From Athripsodes cinereus (taxonomy: Eukaryota > Arthropoda > Insecta > Trichoptera > Leptoceridae), in the NCBI GenBank assembly GCA_947579605.1, contig OX388328.1, positions 11,077,684 through 11,141,683 on the forward strand: 64,000 nt of DNA. The letters run 5' to 3'. The position numbers and the translations under genes are program-made. The stretch's first letter is position 1; the number at the start of each line of letters is the position of its first letter. Shown piece by piece: positions 61,501-64,000 of this stretch. The notes under the pieces are model-generated. The model saw only the letters and a program-made list of their open reading frames with translations. It searched no databases and had not been told where the DNA came from.

Positions 61501-64000
61501 GAAGATGGATGATTTGGTAGAAAGAAAGCGCATGATTATGAAACAAAAAATGAGCGAGTGGTGAAATAATGATGAGCAAATTATGAAAGCGAAAGCGGGT
61601 AATGTTCCTTTGAGGAACTTACATCTTTTTCTTGGAAGAAATCATCAGCATCGTCCAATGAATCTTGCTTCAGTTTTGAAGTGTCAAAGCTTGGAGCGAA
61701 TTCTCCATCAGCGTCCGATGTCGGTTCAATAATTTCCAATACTTTTGCTTGGTCCAATTCTAAAAAAATAGTCCAAATTTTGTTGTTGTTTTGTTTTTTC
61801 CCTTTTCTTTTATTTGATGTGGTGATGATTACATTTTGATTGATGGTGAATGATGATGGTGCAATGAATTTGGATGATGGTGAAATGACGATGTAATGAT
61901 TTTTGGTGATGACGATAATGTGATGAATTTGATGGTGCAATTTTGGTGACATTAATTTTGTTGATCAAATTCTCAACAAACATAATTTTGATGGTCAGAA
62001 TTTAGTGACATAAAATTTTGACGGCCAATTCATAATCATAAAAGTTTGGTATGTAACACATTGTTGTCAAAACTTGGTAAAAATAACTTTGATGAATCTG
62101 ATGATTAAAATTTGACAGCATATATTTAAGTAACTTTGATGAAAAATAATTTCCATGGTTAAAATTAGATGATAAATAATTTTAACAAAACAAAGTTTTA
62201 ATAACCAAATTTTAATGACACATAACTTTGGTAGACAAAATTTAGCAACACTCAAATTTGATGACCATAATTTTGGTGAGAGAATTTATTTAAAGATAGT
62301 AATATTTCAGTGAAATACGTTTTATTCAAACAATCCAATATAAATATTTCAGTGAAATATGTATTTCAAACAATCTGGAATAAATATTTCAGTGAAATAC
62401 AATTTTCCAAATAATCCAATTGTGATATTTCAGTGAAATAAATTTTATTAAACAATCCATCAGTAATATTTCAGTGAAATACAATTCTTCCAAATAATCC
62501 GACAGTAGTATTTCAGTGAAATATTTTTTTTTTTCAAAAAATCCAAAAGTAGTATTACAGTGAAATATTTTTTTTCAAACAATCCAATAGTAGTGAAATT
62601 ATTTTTTTAAACAATCCGATAGTAATATTTCAGTTTTTTTTTTTTCATACAATCCAATAGTAGTATTTCAGTGAAATACAATTTTTTAAAACAATCCAAT
62701 AGTAATATTTCAGTGAAATTTAAAATTTCAAACGTCAACGTTAAAAATAAAAATTTCAGTAGAATGCACATAATTATGATGATGGTTATAAGTTAATGTT
62801 TTTATTAAAGTGACATTATGGGCCATAATTGGCCAACAAGTGACAGGTACTACCAAAGCTTATCGTAGTATACAATTTCACAATGTGGTAAAAAATATTA
62901 CATGGCTAATGTTTAGAATATTTGCAATTTTTCTATTTGTTTAACTAGGTTTAAGGTTTAACAGGCTTACTAGACGTGTAAGCCAGAGTTAAAATATACT
63001 AGTGATAATAAAAGCAAGAATAGTTGTGTCACTGAGTTTCAAAATCCGCTATAAAATACATTTTTGTGATTTGGAGAAATTTGATAAAAACTATTATACA
63101 AGTATTAAACATACTTTCTTCAAGTCAAACAAGTTTATTCATTATAAGATTGTTACAAGAGTTCAATTTTAAAATAAATTTTGCCATTGAATAAAAATAA
63201 ACTGTTCATTTTGTATGCATAAAAATATCTCCTATTGGTCAGTTGAGTTATAGAGGATAGTAAAAGACACATAAAGGGATATAGTGGGATTATTTTCTCA
63301 TCATCATTTTATTTTATATTTTTTTGTACAAATGGTGAGTGTTTTGAAAGAAACAATTTTCTACGATTACAGAGTATTTAATTACTAATCCAACGACATA
63401 TATTATATAACTCTATATAAAGTTTTGGGTAGATGGCGCTCTTGTAGCTGACTGAACCCATAACTTCTCCAATTTTTTAAATAAATATAATAGTTTATCA
63501 ATTAAGTTTTTATTTTATTTTTATTTTCCGACCAAAATTAAGTGTTTTTTATTTGATAGTTTTGTTTTTGTTTCTTAAAATTAAGTGATACATTTTAATA
63601 AAATTAAATCTAATACCTGAAATTTGTGACAATAAAAATAGTTTGCATGATTTGTATTTTAAAAGTAATAAAAATAAATAAAAGTGACAAATAATATTGT
63701 AAATGCGCTCTTGAAGTGATTTCATTACTAAAACAGCGCAATATAAGTGATCCGATAATAATAATAAACTCAATTTTCATGAAAATTGAAACTCGGTGAC
63801 ACAGTTCAAGTTCTCAAAAATGTATTTACTATTTGGTTTATCTTATTTAGCAACAATACATAATAAATATAGATGATTTTTATTAGTGTCAATTTGTCAA
63901 TAAAACGAACACTCAACTTTGCAAAACAAAATCAAACAAACCTGATTCAGAATCGGTACAAATCTTTTGTTCCACTTCGTCAGGACTGGAATGTACTGAA
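34452..64000 (-). CDS. Giant cytoskeletal/neuronal scaffold-like gene, 3' part (11 chained exons)
   Basis: This is the overall gene model. Eleven minus-strand exons join with consistent phase at every junction and end in a TAA at 34452-34454. They encode about 3,100 residues; the 5' part lies beyond the right edge. The protein is low-complexity and rich in Ser, Glu, Lys and Asp. It has a predicted coiled coil, a tandem repeat array and many SP or acidic Ser motifs, and no transmembrane segment or enzyme motif is visible. The organisation (giant alternative exons, many short C-terminal exons, a motif of the form SVSSL.EFE occurring twice) recalls the neuron-specific giant exons of insect ankyrin-2. 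That is recognition by style only, because no ankyrin, ZU5 or death domain is present to prove it. Futsch-like or other giant structural proteins remain possible. The exon chain is well supported; the family name is not. Confidence 0.8.
34851..35035 (+). repeat. Composite interspersed repeat in intron
   Basis: It joins the GAGAGACCCACCTCACA block (also 21118) to a TGTTTATTACATGCAGCTGG block (also 35590, 51240 and 53020). It lies between two C-terminal exons of the giant gene. Confidence 0.7.
35069..35132 (-). CDS. 64-nt exon of giant gene
   Basis: The acceptor TTTTCCAG|GTGAAA and donor AAAGAAA|GTAAGT enclose 64 nt coding EKTPEPAIVLAESPPIPAQR plus a split Lys codon. The sequence is proline-rich with TPEP and SPPIP motifs. 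Confidence 0.8.
35270..35660 (+). repeat. Interspersed repeat in intron
   Basis: It contains GAGAGGATGATTTGCTTGTT and CTCTGGCTACCTCACTTGTG, matching the family at 34940, 51228 and 52998. Confidence 0.55.
35675..35807 (-). CDS. Exon of giant gene
   Basis: A 133-nt exon (acceptor TTTTTGTAG|GAGATG, donor GTCAAAG|GTTTGT) encodes EMAKPQARERTKRFGSEGST and then a hydrophobic PGPATFFIGDTPIVKG stretch, unusual in this otherwise polar protein. It may be a short linear binding motif. Confidence 0.8.
36250..36432. mobile_element. Short MITE in intron
   Basis: ATGGGGGTTATTCTGA is mirrored by TCAGAATAACCCCCAT. The interior carries inverted CGATAGTATCG-type words. About 183 bp. Confidence 0.85.
36513..36570. 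repeat. 22-bp hairpin in intron
   Basis: Arms 36513-36534 and 36549-36570 pair with one mismatch (core CCCATGATTGT) around 14 nt. Confidence 0.85.
36675..36859 (-). CDS. Exon of giant gene
   Basis: A 185-nt exon (acceptor CTCGACAG|GTTCAA, donor AAACAT|GTAAGA) encodes SNTMVSSLETLDPITALYDK and ends SSDADKH. An acidic, His/Glu/Tyr-rich part (DHTEEHYEYD) lies near the end. It leaves in phase 0 directly into EMAKPQ of the next exon. Confidence 0.8.
37065..37240 (-). pseudogene. LINE RT C-terminal relic in intron
   Basis: The minus strand reads SKIPYDLLTLESVEVFKARL then KTLLFRR, a sister of the 27845 copy. It is on the same strand as the giant gene. Confidence 0.7.
37464..37600 (+). mobile_element. 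LINE 3' end
   Basis: TGGGTTAGTTGTAAGAAATT and TCTGTATATTGATTGTTTTA match 12255-12390. It ends TAATAATAAAGAATAAATG. Confidence 0.65.
37990..38075 (+). mobile_element. tRNA-like SINE fragment, diverged
   Basis: ACGGCGTGTCGCACAGAGTA…CCCAGGTGCCACTCCCGG has a tRNA-like layout but a damaged B box. It may be a different SINE subfamily. Confidence 0.35.
38257..38388. repeat. Perfect 46-bp inverted repeat in intron
   Basis: Arms 38257-38302 and 38343-38388 are exact reverse complements (core ATAAAACACTGTTTTACTTT) around a 40-nt loop. The perfect match implies a recent origin. Confidence 0.92.
39030..39155 (-). mobile_element. tRNA-derived SINE, reverse copy in intron
   Basis: The reverse complement shows GAGTTCGTCGGTGGCCTGGA, a mutated B-box region and CTTTTAGCTTA. 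Its downstream LINE-type tail lies at 39254-39345. Confidence 0.75.
39901..40025 (-). CDS. Exon of giant gene
   Basis: A 125-nt exon (acceptor ATTTAG|GGCACG, donor GTGCTG|GTGAGT) encodes AREEDLMLGSTDSLEATSS and on to TGSLCSAG. It is acidic and Ser/Thr-rich. Its phases match exons 40863 and 36675. Confidence 0.8.
40082..40130 (+). pseudogene. RT motif relic RGVPQGMIPGP
   Basis: The plus strand reads RGVPQGMIPGPTNTIF, the reverse-transcriptase GVPQGS.LGP motif. It lies in the intron just upstream of exon 39901-40025, antisense to the giant gene. Confidence 0.5.
40635..40690 (+). pseudogene. RT motif relic VTSSVGVPQGPLSG
   Basis: The residues fit the Jockey/CR1 consensus 'VTSGVPQGS.LGP'. A stop follows at once. 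It lies in the same intron as the 40082 relic and in the same orientation. Confidence 0.6.
40863..40901 (-). CDS. 39-nt exon of giant gene
   Basis: The acceptor TTTGACAG|GGCAAG and donor AAAAAG|GTAAAT enclose 39 nt. Joined to the giant exon (…SR) it reads ARSETPTQTRVK, then R from the junction. It enters and leaves with the same phase, so it could be skipped without a frameshift. It carries an SETPTQT patch typical of phosphorylated linkers. Confidence 0.75.
41366..47216 (-). CDS. 5.85-kb giant exon of scaffold gene
   Basis: A single uninterrupted exon (acceptor TTCTTACAG|CTTATG, donor TTTAGCAG|GTAAAT) encodes about 1,950 residues. The start is AYAAEVAKTISASGSPKSP. Exon residues about 35-115 form a predicted coiled coil rich in K, E and D. 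Long Ser/Glu/Lys-rich disordered sequence follows, with SP sites and scattered short conserved-looking blocks. Near the C-terminus are a DDFVVIEEVAKEA block, two copies of a SVSSL-EFE motif about 40 residues apart, and six tandem KSGSP-type repeats. The end is Ser/Gly-rich. It has no transmembrane segment and no globular domain that I recognise. The giant-exon design and motifs resemble axonal ankyrin-2 tails, but this is unproven. Confidence 0.9.
42226..42355 (-). repeat. Coding KSGSP(G/S)(Q/L) microrepeat in giant exon
   Basis: Six to seven tandem copies of a 7-residue unit KSGSPGQ or KSGSPSL (21 bp) alternate in a two-unit pattern. One copy carries KFGSP. This is a basic, SP-rich stretch of the kind seen in microtubule-binding or kinase-regulated tails. 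The function is inferred. Confidence 0.85.
48840..49130 (+). pseudogene. Decayed RT core (SSGMPQGSNF … DDISIHSI)
   Basis: SSGMPQGSNFWTM is followed about 50 nt later by a DDISIHSI stretch, the remains of the catalytic YADD box. A LYLEKKIK-like segment follows ('LN..KC' region). The order and spacing fit a Jockey/CR1 reverse transcriptase with frameshifts. Confidence 0.6.
49545..49760 (+). pseudogene. Decayed RT core relic (CGIPQGFHLSPHF)
   Basis: GIPQGFHLSPHFII on the plus strand matches the same RT motif. The following bases are too decayed to frame. Confidence 0.5.
50458..50733 (+). pseudogene. LINE ORF2 C-terminal tail (RTE/CR1-like)
   Basis: A 91-codon open frame reads YMRLLRLRWVDGHVQRMPNL, then GGKRKVGRPRQKWENEMRKD and WKSVAEDRGDGGK. 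This is the classic 'RWvGHv.RMp…GkR..GRPr.rW...v..D…W...A.DR..W' tail. It is unusually well preserved for this window. Confidence 0.88.
51228..51295 (+). repeat. Interspersed repeat fragment
   Basis: GAGGACGACCGGCATGTTTA and CTGGCTACCCCACTTATGGG match the family at 34940 and 35577. It directly abuts a hairpin element. Confidence 0.65.
51300..51370. repeat. 28-bp hairpin element
   Basis: Arms 51300-51327 and 51343-51370 pair with two mismatches (core AAAAGCAAAATCACTA) around a 15-nt loop. Confidence 0.88.
51775..51890 (+). repeat. Interspersed repeat shared with 23090-23215
   Basis: The same blocks as the 23090 copy: GGAGAACCATGTCCACACAA … CTAATCGGAAGAAGTGAGAA … TTGGCTCTAGGCTGGCTTA. Confidence 0.85.
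53544..53640 (+). pseudogene. RT tail relic (LAQDRVAFARVIADVEGT)
   Basis: The plus frame reads GIQTLEELFRLAQDRVAFAR, then VIADVEGT and a stop. It fits the C-terminus '..AqDR..fr.vIadv.g' of a LINE ORF2. Confidence 0.65.
53872..53904 (-). CDS. Possible 33-nt cassette or alternative first exon
   Basis: A good donor, TTGG|GTAAGT, lies at 53866-53871. Upstream is a possible acceptor GGAG|ATGAAC, and the 33 nt between would add DEQMNTEQNNL in phase 1/1 between exons 57605 and 41366. The same bases also contain an ATG at 53894-53896 with A at -3. They would then be the coding part of an alternative first exon (MNTEQNNL, 25 nt, ending in phase 1). The GC-rich palindromic stretch just upstream (GCGCGGTTACCGCG) stands out from the AT-rich surroundings and could mark an internal promoter. 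Either reading keeps frame with the giant exon. Confidence 0.4.
54220..54500 (-). mobile_element. tRNA-derived SINE interrupted by a MITE
   Basis: Reverse-strand SINE: body CTTTCACGACACAAGCTTTT, head with GTAGAGTCTCGGCCTCATG. It is split at the B-box flank by the 54291-54429 element. Confidence 0.85.
54291..54429. mobile_element. MITE nested in SINE
   Basis: TAGACAAACCGCACTTTGCG is mirrored by CAAGTGCGGTTTGTCTA. The inverted repeats extend about 29 bp with a few mismatches. Total 139 bp. Confidence 0.88.
56160..56385 (+). pseudogene. Decayed RT (FVQDIQQSFDILSFQ … GVPQGSCFG)
   Basis: The plus frame TLKFVQDIQQSFDILSFQQK and LTKMNKYSQLYA resembles the RT block 'vFlDi.KAFD.v.h..LL.KL'. A frameshift then leads into GVPQGSCFG at about 56330. 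It would form the 3'UTR of the alternative terminal exon on the other strand. Confidence 0.65.
56393..56520 (-). CDS. Alternative terminal exon, short C-terminus
   Basis: The acceptor CACTTTAG|GTCTCG is followed by an open frame of 41 codons and a TAG at 56393-56395. Joined to the lone G of the 57605-57733 exon it reads GLEHTNGQVSSGYRLSPNDV and ends GMHPSEY. A possible minus-strand AATAAA lies at 56139-56144. Use of this exon would remove the whole 5.85-kb giant exon and the C-terminal exons, giving a much shorter isoform. The phase fit and mixed-codon sequence support it. It could still be a chance open frame, and no expression data are at hand. Confidence 0.5.
57605..57733 (-). CDS. Exon of giant gene before the splice choice
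   Basis: A 129-nt exon (acceptor TTTATTAG|AACTGT, donor CAAAG|GTAAGG) reads LSLKFSKTPPPSPVDLIVQR and on to ATDPPGQQAK. It has a proline-rich TPPPSP motif that could be a phosphorylation or SH3/WW-type ligand site. It leaves in phase 1 (a lone G). Three downstream acceptors accept that phase: the giant exon at 47216, a terminal exon at 56520 and a possible 33-nt exon at 53904. It therefore looks like the branch point for alternative splicing. Confidence 0.82.
57734..58397. other. Intron of giant gene, nothing recognised
   Basis: AT-rich intron between exons 58398 and 57605. No repeat or exon seen. Confidence 0.6.
58398..60885 (-). CDS. Repeat-array exon of giant gene
   Basis: A 2,488-nt exon (acceptor TTTCATAG|ATCTTT, donor CATG|GTATGA) encodes 829 residues plus one base. 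The N-terminal part has a KVTTTTTVIKK stretch and a predicted helical segment. About 119 residues after the first Met (60870) comes an array of eight closely similar units of 52-57 residues, each with the core ELVTDASHALAASVGVDY followed by a charged helix of the type ELIRAEKSLEEMHKK. Two or three more diverged units follow. The tail is rich in KEK and EE. Each unit alternates an Ala-rich hydrophobic stretch with a charged helix, which suggests a rod or binding scaffold. The unit is not one I know. The exon begins in phase 0 after the 61623 exon. Confidence 0.88.
59212..60501 (-). repeat. Coding tandem array, eight 52-57-aa units
   Basis: Eight consecutive units start with HH (His-His), and their cores differ at only a few positions. 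Units ending in KHE (54-57 residues, usually with an SS.KHE linker) alternate with units ending in TKHD or TKHV (52 residues). The higher-order period is therefore a dimer of about 106 residues (318 bp). Units 3 and 5 share LDEMHKK and ISSTKHE, and units 2 and 4 share GSVTKHD. This points to recent dimer-wise expansion or gene conversion. Diverged half-units continue to about 58770. Confidence 0.9.
60886..61622. other. Intron with degenerate A-rich repeats
   Basis: An AAAGGTTG-GATAAAACAAAA motif occurs twice (61345 and 61415), and ATGATGATGCAAATTTAAAG-type units occur at 61444-61500. This suggests an old tandem array. No exon seen. Confidence 0.5.
61623..61759 (-). CDS. Exon of giant gene, acidic segment
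   Basis: This 137-nt internal exon has the acceptor TTTTTTTAG|AATTGG and the donor AAAGAT|GTAAGT. It encodes about 45 residues beginning LDQAKVLEIIEPTSDADGEF and ending DDADDFFQEKD. It enters with two bases of a split codon and leaves in phase 0, which fits both neighbours. The segment is strongly acidic, and no domain is recognised. Confidence 0.8.
61830..62280. repeat. Degenerate intronic minisatellite, about 35-40 bp
   Basis: Loosely repeated words of the type TTTTGATGGTCAAAATTTGG then TGACATAA run through the stretch with much divergence, grading from GATGGTGAA-rich sequence on the left. Confidence 0.6.
62300..62735. repeat. Intronic minisatellite with TATTTCAGTGAAATA core
   Basis: About ten tandem units of roughly 43-47 bp, each TATTTCAGTGAAATA then a T-rich part and CAAACAATCCAATAGTA. 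Eight units keep the dyad TTCAGTGAA intact and two or three are damaged. It lies in the intron between the exon at 61623 and the one at 63942. Confidence 0.92.
62740..63941. other. Intron of giant gene, nothing recognised
   Basis: AT-rich intron with no supported exon or repeat family. Confidence 0.5.
63942..64000 (-). CDS. Partial exon at right edge of giant gene
   Basis: The exon is cut by the window edge. Read on the minus strand it gives SVHSSPDEVEQKICTDSES and ends in phase 1 at a donor CAG|GTTTGT. The next exon starts AA TTG, so the junction codon becomes GAA (Glu). The residues are acidic and Ser-rich like the rest of the gene. Confidence 0.7.

Noticed and set aside
61581..61952. 123-codon minus-strand frame starting at 61952
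   Set aside because: Only its 61623-61759 part is coding. The upstream Met-containing part is intron, since a clear acceptor lies at 61760.
62300..62735. CRISPR-like array
   Set aside because: Units have no constant-repeat/unique-spacer layout, and the surroundings are a eukaryotic intron; it is a minisatellite.

Overview
The window reads as AT-rich nuclear DNA of an insect. The reasons are spliceosomal exons with GTAAGT-type donors, a TATA/initiator promoter, a tRNA-derived SINE, many decayed non-LTR retrotransposon tails, and hAT and Tigger/pogo-type MITEs. I cannot fix the order: the repeat style would suit Hemiptera or Lepidoptera. No bacterial operon, CRISPR array, rRNA or genuine tRNA gene was seen.

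Right half (about 34.4-64.0 kb): one very large gene on the minus strand, entering from beyond the right edge. I could chain eleven exons by splice sites and matching codon phase: 63942-64000 (partial), 61623-61759, 58398-60885, 57605-57733, 41366-47216, 40863-40901, 39901-40025, 36675-36859, 35675-35807, 35069-35132 and 34452-34560 (stop). About 3,100 residues are encoded here, mostly Ser/Glu/Lys/Asp-rich and predicted disordered. One exon holds a tandem array of 52-57-residue units, and one is a 5.85-kb giant exon. An alternative terminal exon (56393-56520) and a possible 33-nt cassette or alternative first exon (53872-53904) share the same splice phase. The best family guess is an insect neuronal/cytoskeletal scaffold of the giant-exon ankyrin-2 (Ank2/unc-44) kind. 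No ankyrin, ZU5 or death domain lies in the window, so no gene symbol is given. A 3.7-kb AT-rich stretch left of the stop is probably its 3'UTR.

Left half (0-30 kb): mostly transposon debris. At least three nested insertion stacks can be resolved by target-site duplications (14.5-15.3 kb, 15.3-19.4 kb, 23.3-24.2 kb), with a fourth at 25.1-26.5 kb. Two host-gene traces stand out. One is a signal-peptide first exon with a TATA promoter on the minus strand at 6140-6366. The other is a candidate 3'-terminal coding exon on the plus strand at 19812-20035. Introns of the giant gene carry SINEs, hairpin MITEs, two minisatellites (one with eight intact TTCNNNGAA motifs) and relics of reverse transcriptase, many of them antisense to the gene.
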